Below the pieces are notes generated by a model. The model saw nothing but the letters and a program-made list of their open reading frames with translations. It was not told where the DNA came from and ran no database searches. Positions 54,742 through 63,327 of a DNA stretch of 64,000 nucleotides are shown one piece after another (within the stretch, counting starts at the first letter, position 1; each line of letters begins with the position of its first letter). The stretch covers positions 245,239-309,238 of the forward strand of contig CACGMC010000001.1 in the NCBI GenBank assembly GCA_902574035.1. Reading direction: 5' to 3'. Source of the DNA: an uncultured Pelagibacteraceae bacterium (GTDB lineage Bacteria > Pseudomonadota > Alphaproteobacteria > Pelagibacterales > Pelagibacteraceae). The translations under genes were made by a program, and so were the position numbers.

Positions 54742-55584
54742 ATGAAACTTTGTAGAATAGGCGAGTTAGGTAAAGAAAAACCAGCAATAATTGACAAAGA
54801 TGGTTCTTATAAAGATCTATCAAGTGTTATATCTGATCTAAATCCTGACAATTTAAATTTTGAAACTATTGAAAAGATAAAAAAATTAAATATTAAAGAT
54901 TTACCAACTCTTGATGCTAATTCTAGAATAGGAGCCTGTGTTAAGAGTCCCTCAAAGTTTTTAGGAATTGGGCTAAATTTTAAAGATCATGCAACAGAAC
55001 AAAATTTACCCATTCCTAAAGAGCCAATTATATTTTCAAAGTTTACTAATTGTATTGTTGGACCTAACGATAACATAGAAGTTCCAAAAAACTCAAATCA
55101 TACAGATTGGGAAGTTGAGATTGGTTTTGTTATAGGAAAAAAGGCTAAATATGTTGAAGAAAAAAATGCCCTTGATTATGTTCTTGGATTTTTTCTTGTT
55201 ACTGATGTTAGTGAAAGAGAATTTCAAAAAAATAAAGGTCTTACTTGGGATAAAGGAAAAGGCTTTGATACTTTTGGACCAATAGGACCATACATTCTTA
55301 CAAAAGATGAAGTTAAAGATTACGATAATCTTAATATGTTTTTGGATGTGAATGGTGAAAGAATGCAAACAGGAAATACTAAAGAAATGATATTCAACAT
55401 AGAACAACTTGTCTCTTATATGAGTCACTGTATGACTTTATATCCAGGAGACATATGCTGCACAGGAACACCTAATGGTGTCGGAGAAAATATGAAACCA
55501 CCTAAATTCTTAAAAGGTGGAGAGGAACTTATTTTGGGAATAGACAAATTAGGAAAACAAACACACAGAGTTGTTAAAGCTTAA
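54742..55584 (+). CDS. Fumarylacetoacetate hydrolase family protein
   Basis: The 280-residue FAH-fold enzyme has LGIGLNFKDHATE, the metal-binding DWEVEIGFVIGKKA (Glu pair) and DVSEREFQ, and the CCTGTPNGVGENMKPP loop. Members hydrolyse or isomerise acyl-pyruvate-type compounds in aromatic, sugar-acid or ureide breakdown. The substrate is unknown here. It follows the GT8-like gene by 4 bases and ends 5 bases from the convergent GH13 gene. Confidence 0.87.
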   Translation: MKLCRIGELGKEKPAIIDKDGSYKDLSSVISDLNPDNLNFETIEKIKKLNIKDLPTLDANSRIGACVKSPSKFLGIGLNFKDHATEQNLPIPKEPIIFSKFTNCIVGPNDNIEVPKNSNHTDWEVEIGFVIGKKAKYVEEKNALDYVLGFFLVTDVSEREFQKNKGLTWDKGKGFDTFGPIGPYILTKDEVKDYDNLNMFLDVNGERMQTGNTKEMIFNIEQLVSYMSHCMTLYPGDICCTGTPNGVGENMKPPKFLKGGEELILGIDKLGKQTHRVVKA

Positions 55585-55589
55585 AATAT

Positions 55590-57311
55590 TTATCTATTGC
55601 TTAACCAAATTGTTTCAAAAGGTTTTAATATTAAAAGCTTATTGTTAACTATAATTTTAGATCCAATTAAATTTTTCCAATTGTAATAAACTTTATCAAG
55701 TTGCACTTTTTGAGTTATTGATGACAAATTTGTAACACAAATTACAGTTTGCTTTTTATCAATACTTATTCTTTTAAAAGAGAAAATTTTTGAACCGAGG
55801 TTAATATTCTGTCTTAAGGCGTTTGGATGAAATGCTTTTTGTTTTCTTCTAACACTAAGTAAATTTGAAATTTTTTGAAAAAATATACTTTGTTTAGAAT
55901 TTTTATTATCTAGTTTTTTTGATATATTTTTATAATTCCATTTATATCTATTAACGTCCCTTTTATTTCCAGTTATAATATATTTAGCTTCATCATTAGA
56001 TTTTCCAAACAAGGAGTTAAAATATACTGCAGGAATTCCTTCAAAAGACATTAAAATAGAATGTGCAGAAACATATCTCTCTAAAAAAAATTTCCCTTTA
56101 AAATCACTATCCGATTTTTTAAGCGCATCGAAAACAGTAATATTTGCCTCATAGACTTTTTTTGCTTTATTTTTAACTTTTCTATACGAAAATTTTGATC
56201 CGTTTTTTTTTAGTCTTGTAAGAAATTTGTTTAATGTTTTTTTATTAAATATTCCTTCAGTAGGCCTGATACCTACTCCATCATGAGATGATATAAAATT
56301 TAAATAACTATTTCCTTTTTTTGCAATTGGAAGTTTTTTACTCCATTGATTTAGGTATGAACTATTTTCAAATAATAATGCATGAATCAACAATGGTGGA
56401 AGAGTAAAATTATAAATCCAATTAGCCTCATCGTTTTTACCAAAATAACTTAGATTTTCTTTTTCAGGCAAATTTGTTTCTGTAACAATCGTGGTTTCTA
56501 CATTTAGTGAACTACAAATTTGCCTTAAAAGTTTAATTATTTCGTGTGTTTGTTTTAAATTAATACACTTTGTACCGCTTTCTTTCCAGAGATATGCAAT
56601 TGCATCTAACCTAAAAATAGTTACGCCATGATTAATAAGATTAATCATAATTTTTACAAATCTTAATAAAACAGATGGATTTTTAAAATTCAGATCTAAT
56701 TGATCTGAACTAAAAGTTCTCCAAAGGTATTCTTTTTTATTAAAAAAGTTAATCTTTTTTAATAATTTATGATCTCTGGGTCGAATTACTTTTGAGGTAT
56801 TAAATTTAGAATCAATTTTTAAAAAGTAATTTTTACCCGGACTTTTATTTTTTAAAAAGTTTCTAAACCATAAACCTCTTGCCGATGAATGATTAATGAC
56901 CATATCAGCCATAATGTCATTAGATTTTGAAATTTTTTTTATATCAGACCAATTGCCAAGTTTTTTTTCAATTTTATAATGGTCTTTCACAGAAAAACCA
57001 CTATCACTACTTGAAGGATAAAAGGGTAAAAAATGTATTGTATCAAAATATTTTTTTAATTTTTTTTCAAAAAAAGTTTTAAATAATGAAATCGAACTTT
57101 TTTTATTTAAATAAATACTATCTCCGTAACAAATTACTAAAGAAGTTTTCTCAGAAATATTTTTTTTTCTTTTTGAATTTTTTTTGTTAAAATTTTTGAT
57201 TATTTGAATGATTTCAACTTCAAACTTAAAAATATCATTTTTAGATAAAGATTTTTTGTATATATTGTTTAGTTTAGATCTTATTTTTTTTTGGTAATTC
57301 TGAGTTAACAT
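55590..57311 (-). CDS. GH13 sucrose-phosphorylase-like glucoside phosphorylase
   Basis: The 573-residue alpha-amylase-fold enzyme looks like GH13 subfamily 18. The catalytic residues are in place: nucleophile Asp236 in FRLDAIAYLWK, acid/base Glu278 in VTETNLP and Asp344 in SSHDGVGIRP. HFLPFYPSSSDSGFSV and DMVINHSSARG fit the family. SHDGxGxRPxEG resembles glucosylglycerate/glucosylglycerol phosphorylases more than sucrose phosphorylase, but specificity is inferred. It has no signal peptide, so it is cytoplasmic, and it sits downstream of an ABC ATPase gene in a sugar-uptake locus. Confidence 0.83.
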   Translation of the reverse strand: MLTQNYQKKIRSKLNNIYKKSLSKNDIFKFEVEIIQIIKNFNKKNSKRKKNISEKTSLVICYGDSIYLNKKSSISLFKTFFEKKLKKYFDTIHFLPFYPSSSDSGFSVKDHYKIEKKLGNWSDIKKISKSNDIMADMVINHSSARGLWFRNFLKNKSPGKNYFLKIDSKFNTSKVIRPRDHKLLKKINFFNKKEYLWRTFSSDQLDLNFKNPSVLLRFVKIMINLINHGVTIFRLDAIAYLWKESGTKCINLKQTHEIIKLLRQICSSLNVETTIVTETNLPEKENLSYFGKNDEANWIYNFTLPPLLIHALLFENSSYLNQWSKKLPIAKKGNSYLNFISSHDGVGIRPTEGIFNKKTLNKFLTRLKKNGSKFSYRKVKNKAKKVYEANITVFDALKKSDSDFKGKFFLERYVSAHSILMSFEGIPAVYFNSLFGKSNDEAKYIITGNKRDVNRYKWNYKNISKKLDNKNSKQSIFFQKISNLLSVRRKQKAFHPNALRQNINLGSKIFSFKRISIDKKQTVICVTNLSSITQKVQLDKVYYNWKNLIGSKIIVNNKLLILKPFETIWLSNR

Positions 57312-57337
57312 TAATAATATTTTTTATTCAAATGAAA

Positions 57338-58390
57338 TTATCTAATCCTATTTTTATCCTTATTAAAAAGAAATACATTTTCCTTTGAAAAAGAAACTTT
57401 GAGTAAGTCATTATTTATATTTTTAGATGATTTAATTATAATTTGATTATTTGAAATTTTTGAATAAATAATTTTTTCAAAACCTAAATTTTCTACAAGA
57501 TCAATTTTTACTTCTAACTGGATTTCACGATTGCTTTCTAAGCTTATATCCTCTGGTCTGATACCCATATAAATCTCATCTTCAAACTTTAAATTATTAA
57601 AAGTTATTTTATTATTGAATAATTGAAAAGTATTTGAATTAACAATGTACTCTTTATTAATCTTAATTATATTCATTTTTGGAGATCCAATAAATTCTGC
57701 AACAAAAATATTGTTTGGATCTGAATAAATCTCATTAGGTGTTCCATATTGTTCGATATTTCCTTTGTTTAGAACTACAATTCTATCAGCTAATGTCATC
57801 GCTTCAACTTGATCATGCGTTACATAGATTATATTTGAATTCATCTTTTTATGAAGCTTAGATATTTCAACTCTCATTTCAGATCTTAAAGCAGCATCAA
57901 GGTTTGACAAAGGTTCATCAAATAAGAAAACTTTAGGACTCCTTGTGATAGCTCTTCCAATCGCAACTCTTTGTCTTTGTCCTCCTGACAGCTGTTTAGG
58001 TTTCCTTTCAAGCAAATCTTCTATTTGAAGTGTCGCAGCAGCATTATTAACTTTTTGATTAATTTCACTTTTTGAAATTTTTTCCATTTTTAAGCCAAAA
58101 GCCATATTCTCGAAAACACTCATGTGGGGATACAAAGCATAGGATTGAAAAACCATTGCAATTTCACGTTTAGAAGGAATTAGATTATTTATAATCTTGT
58201 TATCTAAATAAATTTCTCCTTTATCAACTGTTTCTAAACCTGAGATCATTCTTAAGAGTGTAGACTTTCCGCAACCTGATGGACCAACCAAAACAATAAA
58301 TTCTCCATCGTTTATTTTAATATCAAACTTATTTATTACCTTGTTTGATCCAAAACTTTTTTGGATATTTTTAAGTTCGATAGATGCCAT
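57338..58390 (-). CDS. MalK/UgpC-type ABC transporter ATPase
   Basis: The 350-residue ATPase has Walker [10 protein letters not shown] (36-44), Q-loop [10 protein letters not shown], signature [13 protein letters not shown] (about 134-146), Walker [16 protein letters not shown] and an H-loop His in [13 protein letters not shown]-terminal TOBE-like domain follows ([11 protein letters not shown]). This type powers carbohydrate importers. The matching binding protein and permeases lie divergently at 58557-62371. Confidence 0.93.
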   Translation of the reverse strand: MASIELKNIQKSFGSNKVINKFDIKINDGEFIVLVGPSGCGKSTLLRMISGLETVDKGEIYLDNKIINNLIPSKREIAMVFQSYALYPHMSVFENMAFGLKMEKISKSEINQKVNNAAATLQIEDLLERKPKQLSGGQRQRVAIGRAITRSPKVFLFDEPLSNLDAALRSEMRVEISKLHKKMNSNIIYVTHDQVEAMTLADRIVVLNKGNIEQYGTPNEIYSDPNNIFVAEFIGSPKMNIIKINKEYIVNSNTFQLFNNKITFNNLKFEDEIYMGIRPEDISLESNREIQLEVKIDLVENLGFEKIIYSKISNNQIIIKSSKNINNDLLKVSFSKENVFLFNKDKNRIR

Positions 58391-58411
58391 AAATAAATTT
58401 TCAACCTAGAG

Positions 58412-58448
58412 TTTAGTTTTAATATTTTAGATTTTATTTTAAACTAAA
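58412..58448. promoter_or_regulatory. Inverted repeat in the divergent sugar-transport control region
   Basis: TTTAGTTT at 58412-58419 and AAACTAAA at 58441-58448 form 8-base arms with a 21-base spacer, between the ATPase and binding-protein genes. This could be an operator, but such AT-rich repeats arise easily by chance. The rest of the 166-base gap holds T-runs and the binding-protein ribosome site. Confidence 0.3.
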
Positions 58449-58544
58449 AACAACGTTAATGTAAAATATGCATACCTGCCATATTTTTTTTTTTAAAGGG
58501 TTTATTATATCGGCAAATTTGGTAGATTTTTATAAAAAATATAT

Positions 58545-58550
58545 AGGGGG
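58545..58550 (+). promoter_or_regulatory. Strong ribosome binding site of the binding-protein gene
   Basis: AGGGGG at 58545-58550 lies 6 bases before ATG 58557. It stands out in this AT-rich sequence and fits high-level translation of an abundant periplasmic binding protein. Confidence 0.65.
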
Positions 58551-58556
58551 ATCATA

Positions 58557-59879
58557 ATGAGAAAAATATTAATATACGTATTTGCTTTTTCATTTTTTAT
58601 TACTTCAAGTTACGCCGGGATTACGTTCTGGACTACTGAAGTTCAACCAGAAAGAATGGAAAAACAAAAATCAATGGCCAAGGATTTTGAAGCAAAAACA
58701 GGTATCAGCGTTGAAGTAATACCCGTTGAAGAAAAAGATCTTGGAACAAGAGCTACTGCAGCAGCAGCAGCAGGAGAGCTCCCGGATGTGATTTATCATA
58801 CTTTGCAATACGTTTTACCATGGGCTGAAGCAGGCATATTAGATGTAGATGCAAATAACGACGTTGTTAAATCTCTAGGAAAAAAAACATTTGCACCAGG
58901 TGCATTAAATATGGCTAAACAAGGTGGAAAAATTGCAGCCGTTCCAGTAGATGGATGGACACAGATGGTTGTTTATAGAAAAGACCTATTTGCAAAAGCT
59001 GGTTTAGAACCACCAACATCATATGCAAATATTGTAAAAGCTGTAAACGCATTATCAAGTAACGATATGTTTGGCTTTGTAGCTGCTACTAAAACAGATG
59101 AAAACTTTATGAGTCAAGTGCTTGAGCATGTGCTTTTAGCAAATGGAGTTAACTTTGTTAAAAAGGGTGGAACTAAAAAGCAAGGTAAAGCTTTAAAGAA
59201 TTCCTTAGAATTTTATAAAGTAATTGCTAAAGCAAGTCCTCCTGGAGAATTGTTTTGGAAACAATCTAGAGCTTTATATTTCGCTGGAAAAACCCCAATG
59301 GTTATTTGGTCTCCATTTATAATGGATGAATTAGCAGGATTAAGAGACTCTGCTCCTCCAACGATAAATAATGACCCTACATCACCAGAGTTGGCATCTA
59401 AAACTGGTTTTATAACTAATTTTAGTGGACCAAATAATAAAAAGGGAGCTGCTTGGGCTGATGTAAGATACTTTGGAATAACAGCAGATGCAGACACCGA
59501 TGAAGCTAAAAAATTTATAGAATATTCTATGAGTGAAGGGTATACAGCAACATTAGGAATTGCTCCTGAGGGAAAATTTCCTGTAAGAAGAGGAAATAAA
59601 AGCGATCCAGACGCTTACACAAAAGCATGGAGCAAATTACCTGTAGGTGTTGATAGAAAGGCACCACTGACTGATCTTTATTCTGCAGATGTTATTGATA
59701 ACATTGTTGCTGGTTTAGATACCGCAAATAGATGGGGAGTTAAAGAAGGTGAACTTTCAAGAGCATCGAAAATCATTAATTCTCAGTTCTTAAATAGAAT
59801 CACTAGAGAATATATAGATGATCAAATCTCAGTTGATGAAGCGGTTAAAAAAATAAACGCTGAATTAGCTAAGTTTTAA
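58557..59879 (+). CDS. ABC transporter sugar-binding protein (family 1)
   Basis: The 440-residue protein has an N-terminal signal peptide of about 20 residues (positive MRKI, hydrophobic core, likely cleavage after SSYA). The mature part follows the extracellular solute-binding family 1 pattern: ITFWTTEVQPERME, GISVEVIPVEEKDL and ELPDVIYHTLQYVLPWAEAG. It should bind a sugar or glucoside in the periplasm. A GH13 phosphorylase in the locus suggests an alpha-glucoside. Stop TAA 59877-59879 is followed by a terminator-like hairpin. Confidence 0.92.
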   Translation: MRKILIYVFAFSFFITSSYAGITFWTTEVQPERMEKQKSMAKDFEAKTGISVEVIPVEEKDLGTRATAAAAAGELPDVIYHTLQYVLPWAEAGILDVDANNDVVKSLGKKTFAPGALNMAKQGGKIAAVPVDGWTQMVVYRKDLFAKAGLEPPTSYANIVKAVNALSSNDMFGFVAATKTDENFMSQVLEHVLLANGVNFVKKGGTKKQGKALKNSLEFYKVIAKASPPGELFWKQSRALYFAGKTPMVIWSPFIMDELAGLRDSAPPTINNDPTSPELASKTGFITNFSGPNNKKGAAWADVRYFGITADADTDEAKKFIEYSMSEGYTATLGIAPEGKFPVRRGNKSDPDAYTKAWSKLPVGVDRKAPLTDLYSADVIDNIVAGLDTANRWGVKEGELSRASKIINSQFLNRITREYIDDQISVDEAVKKINAELAKF

Positions 59880-59895
59880 AAATAATTTTATAAAG

Positions 59896-59928
59896 AGCGG
59901 ATAATACTTTATTATCCGCTTTTTATTT
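59896..59928 (+). terminator. Terminator-like hairpin between binding protein and permease
   Basis: AGCGGATAATA (59896-59906) and TATTATCCGCT (59910-59920) pair perfectly over 11 bases with a 3-base loop, followed by TTTTATTT. This is a textbook intrinsic terminator shape, placed 16 bases after the binding-protein stop and directly against the permease ATG at 59929. It probably lets most transcripts end after the binding protein, with partial read-through into the permeases. Confidence 0.85.
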
Positions 59929-61188
59929 ATGAGCAACACATTATTAAAATTAGAAAAAAGAACTGCTTACACTTTAGTCTTACCTGCAGTTATATTAGTT
60001 TTCGCAATTGTATTATTTCCAATATTTGCAAATATTTGGATAAGTTTCAAAGAAATTGAGTTAAAAGATATAAGAATTCCAGAACCTAGAGCTAAAAAAA
60101 TCGTTAAATCTATTTCTGATGATGGGTCAGAATTAAAAGTTGTTTATAAGTTAAGAAATAGTTCATTAATTCAAGAAATAAGAAATGTTAAATTCCAAGA
60201 TAAATTTCCTAAAAATATTTCAATATTAAATTTGGATCCAAGATGTAATTTTAAATCTAAAAAGATCATTTGTGACTTTGGAAATTGGGAAGCAAAGTAT
60301 AAAGAAAATTTTGAAATAATATTAAAAAATATTAACGATGAAAAAATTAAAAAAGAAATAATAAAATCTCAAAAACCAATTTTAAGCGGAAAATCAGATA
60401 ATCCATTACTAACAACAAATTTTACTCTAGAAAATTTTAAAAAAGTCTTTTACGAAAGTAATTTTATTGAGTTACTTTTAACCACATTTTACTTCACTTT
60501 TTTTGGTACTGTGGGTGCAATAATTTTTGGGATTTTGGCAGCACAGTTGGTAAATCAAAACATTCAAGGGCGATCTTATATGCGTGGCATTCTTCTTTTT
60601 CCATATGTAGGCCCTGTTGTTGCATTAGCTTATACTTGGACATTATTGCTAGATCCTAATAGCGGAACTTTAAATGCATTATTGGTTAATTTTAATATTA
60701 TTGAGTCACCAATTAATTTACTAGGCCAAAAATATATTACAATAAGCATATTGGGATTTGATTTCAAATTAAGACTTGCATTAACGACAGTTATATTTTT
60801 TGAAATCTGGCGTTACTTTCCTCTAGCTTTTCTTTTTATTTTAGCCAGATTACAAGCTATTCCAAAAAGTTTGTATGAAGCAGCCGAAGTAGATGGAGCA
60901 AGCCCAGTTCAAAAATTTTTACATATTACACTTCCTCAAATTACAGCAATAATTTCTATTTTGTTTATGATTAGATTTATTTGGAACTTTAATAAATTTG
61001 AAGATATTTTTTTATTAACTGGTGGAGCATCTGGAACAAGAACTTTACCTATAAATGTTTATCAGCAAGGCTTTGCTGTTTCAGATATTGGAATGGGTTC
61101 TGCTGTTTCAATTGTTATAGTGATGTTGCTATTAGCATTTATGATTATTTATTTTAGATTAATTGGAAAAAAGGCAAATGAAATTTAA
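59929..61188 (+). CDS. ABC sugar permease with extracytoplasmic insertion
   Basis: The 419-residue MalF/UgpA-type permease has a first membrane helix at about 15-37. An extra soluble segment at about 40-165 follows, then the normal core with about five helices and the EAA loop EAAEVDGASPVQKFLHITLP near 322. Within the insertion, residues about 68-134 show a DUF11-like pattern (LRNSS, KFQDKFPKNISIL, Cys106/Cys115, DFGNW). Its start abuts a terminator T-run and lacks a visible ribosome site. It pairs with the next permease. Confidence 0.88.
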   Translation: MSNTLLKLEKRTAYTLVLPAVILVFAIVLFPIFANIWISFKEIELKDIRIPEPRAKKIVKSISDDGSELKVVYKLRNSSLIQEIRNVKFQDKFPKNISILNLDPRCNFKSKKIICDFGNWEAKYKENFEIILKNINDEKIKKEIIKSQKPILSGKSDNPLLTTNFTLENFKKVFYESNFIELLLTTFYFTFFGTVGAIIFGILAAQLVNQNIQGRSYMRGILLFPYVGPVVALAYTWTLLLDPNSGTLNALLVNFNIIESPINLLGQKYITISILGFDFKLRLALTTVIFFEIWRYFPLAFLFILARLQAIPKSLYEAAEVDGASPVQKFLHITLPQITAIISILFMIRFIWNFNKFEDIFLLTGGASGTRTLPINVYQQGFAVSDIGMGSAVSIVIVMLLLAFMIIYFRLIGKKANEI

Positions 61189-62371
61189 ATCTATATCAAT
61201 ATTTTTGGTCATTTCGTCTTTTTTTCTTACATGCATTTTATCAATTTGGAAAATCATGTCTACGCTTCAAGGTTTAAACTTTACAAATCTCAATATCACA
61301 GGTAACTTTTTGAATGGAATTATTTTGTCTTTGTTATTTGTATTAATTGGAAACAGAATTAATCACTTAATTAAGATATTTTCATTATCATTTTTATTTT
61401 CATTTTTATATTTTTACTTTAATGAAACATCTCCATATTGGTATATATTTGGAGTTTTCTTGATAATACTATTTTTTACTAACAAATTAAAAAAATATAA
61501 TACAAAATCTCTAACTGAAGATTTCATATCCGAAAAAATTATTTTTGATTTTATCACTTTATTTGGCATTGTTTTTTTTGCTTTTGTAATTTTATTTCCA
61601 TTTTATATAATGCTAGTAACAAGCTTCAAAACTCAAATTGCTTTATTAGTCAATCCACTTGATTTTAGTCTAGATCTTTCTAAAAGTTTGACAGAATTAT
61701 TTAAATCTTACTTTGTAATTTTTGAAACCTATAATTTTAGTAGATACATTTTGATTAGTTCAGCTGTTTCAATCGGAACCGTTATTGTTACATTGTTATT
61801 TGCAATTCCAGCAGCTTATGCAGTCGCTAGATTAAATTTCTTCGGTAAAAATTTTTTATCAACTTCAATTTTAATTATTTATATGTTTCCAGCTATAGTT
61901 TTAGTAATCCCATTATATACTGTATTTAGTCAACTGGGCTTAAGAAACTCAATTTTTGGTCTATTGATAGTTTATACCGCTACAACTCTTCCAGTAGCTA
62001 TTTATATGTTGCAAGGCTATTTTAAAAGTATCCCTAAAGAAATTGAAGATGCAGGTATTATGGATGGCCAAAATTGGTTTGGCATTATTTTAAAAATTAT
62101 TATTCCATTAAGTTTACCAGCGATTTCATCAGTTGCTTTATATGTTTTTATGATTGCATGGAATGAATTTCTTTTTTCATTGATGTTTTTAGATAACCCT
62201 AAATCTTTTACATTATCGAGGGCTATACAATATTTAAGTGGGGATGCAGAAACTCCACGCCAATATTTAATGGCTGGATCTGTTATAGTTACTCTACCAG
62301 TGCTTTTTATTTTTGTATATTTTGAAAAATATTTAGTTAGTGGCCTTACATCTGGCGGTGTTAAAGGGTAG
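61178..62371 (+). CDS. ABC sugar permease with extra N-terminal helices
   Basis: I start this at ATG 61178 (397 residues); a TTG five codons upstream is also in frame. The MalG/UgpE-type core begins near residue 125 (VILFPFYIMLVTSFK) and holds the EAA loop EDAGIMDGQNWFGIILKIIIP. The first 120 or so residues add about four hydrophobic helices not found in the usual 280-residue permease. It overlaps the preceding permease by 11 bases. Together with the binding protein and ATPase it completes the importer. Confidence 0.88.
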   Translation: MKFKSISIFLVISSFFLTCILSIWKIMSTLQGLNFTNLNITGNFLNGIILSLLFVLIGNRINHLIKIFSLSFLFSFLYFYFNETSPYWYIFGVFLIILFFTNKLKKYNTKSLTEDFISEKIIFDFITLFGIVFFAFVILFPFYIMLVTSFKTQIALLVNPLDFSLDLSKSLTELFKSYFVIFETYNFSRYILISSAVSIGTVIVTLLFAIPAAYAVARLNFFGKNFLSTSILIIYMFPAIVLVIPLYTVFSQLGLRNSIFGLLIVYTATTLPVAIYMLQGYFKSIPKEIEDAGIMDGQNWFGIILKIIIPLSLPAISSVALYVFMIAWNEFLFSLMFLDNPKSFTLSRAIQYLSGDAETPRQYLMAGSVIVTLPVLFIFVYFEKYLVSGLTSGGVKG

Positions 62372-62449
62372 TTTTTTAATAAAATAAATTTACTTATTAA
62401 ACTTGTTCAATTATACATATTAGCTTAAATACTCATGAAAATAACTCAT

Positions 62450-62535
62450 GCCCTCGTGGTGAAATTGGTAGACACAAAGGACTTAAAATCCTTGCCCTTT
62501 TGGGAGTGCCAGTTCGAGTCTGGCCGAGGGCACCA
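62450..62535 (+). tRNA. tRNA-Leu (TAA)
   Basis: The gene is 86 bases with a long variable arm. The acceptor stem GCCCTCG pairs with CGAGGGC, the anticodon stem AAGGA/TCCTT encloses CTTAAAA with TAA at 62484-62486, and the variable stem is in the GCCCTTTTGGGAGT region. The T arm is GCCAG/CTGGC around TTCGAGT, with encoded CCA. It reads UUA and probably UUG codons, UUA being heavily used in this AT-rich sequence. Confidence 0.95.
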
Positions 62536-62540
62536 CTAAT

Positions 62541-63317
62541 ATGAAAAAATACCACTTTATTTTTGACAAAAATAAAAAAGCACAAAATTATAGGAAAAAA
62601 CTTTTAAAAAAATTTAAAAACTATTCACCATCAAAATCTTCTTGCATTATTATTTTTGGAGGAGATGGTTTTATGTTAAAAAATTTAAAAAGATACTTTA
62701 AATTCAACAAACCATTTTATGGAGTTAATTGTGGAAGTTATGGATTTTTAATGAATAATTCAAATATTGGTCAATTAGAGAAAAAAATATCTAAATCAAA
62801 AAAAACTATAATTAATAGTTTATCTGTAAACTGCTCTTACAATAATGGTTTAAAAAAAAACATGATTGCTATAAATGAAATTTCAGTTTTTAGACAAAGT
62901 AAACAAACCGCGTCACTTAATATTTCAGTGGGGCAAAAACAAATTATTAAAAAACTAATAGGCGATGGTGTATTAGTATCCACTCCAGCTGGGAGCACGG
63001 CTTACAATTTATCAGTACATGGACCGATTTTATCTTTAAATTCTGGCAAACTTGCTATTACACCAATTAGTCCTTTTAGACCTAGAAGATGGAGAGGTAA
63101 AATTATTTCGAACAAATCAGTAATCAAAATTAAAAACCTAAATCCAAAAAAGAGACCAATAGCAGCCGTAGCAGATAATGTAGAGTTAAGAAATGTTAAA
63201 ACTTTATCAATTAAAAGAAATAAAAAAGTCAATATAAGGTTATTATTTGATAGTAGTAGAAGCCTAGTAAAAAGAATTAAAAGCGAGATAAAAAGGCAAA
63301 ACAATTCTAAAAGATAA
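62541..63317 (+). CDS. nadK: NAD kinase
   Basis: The 258-residue enzyme phosphorylates NAD to NADP. It has the GGDG motif in IIFGGDGFML (36-45), GVNCGSYGFLMN, the NEISVFR segment, and GDGVLVSTPAGSTAYNLS. It is compact, like other alphaproteobacterial NAD kinases. It starts 5 bases after the tRNA-Leu gene, so the two may share a transcript. Confidence 0.94.
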   Translation: MKKYHFIFDKNKKAQNYRKKLLKKFKNYSPSKSSCIIIFGGDGFMLKNLKRYFKFNKPFYGVNCGSYGFLMNNSNIGQLEKKISKSKKTIINSLSVNCSYNNGLKKNMIAINEISVFRQSKQTASLNISVGQKQIIKKLIGDGVLVSTPAGSTAYNLSVHGPILSLNSGKLAITPISPFRPRRWRGKIISNKSVIKIKNLNPKKRPIAAVADNVELRNVKTLSIKRNKKVNIRLLFDSSRSLVKRIKSEIKRQNNSKR

Positions 63318-63327
63318 TCTTATTTAA

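Noticed and set aside
62403..62431. Promoter for tRNA-Leu (TTGTTC-17-TAAATA)
   Set aside because: The -10 match is poor and similar strings are frequent in this AT-rich sequence; I could not support it.
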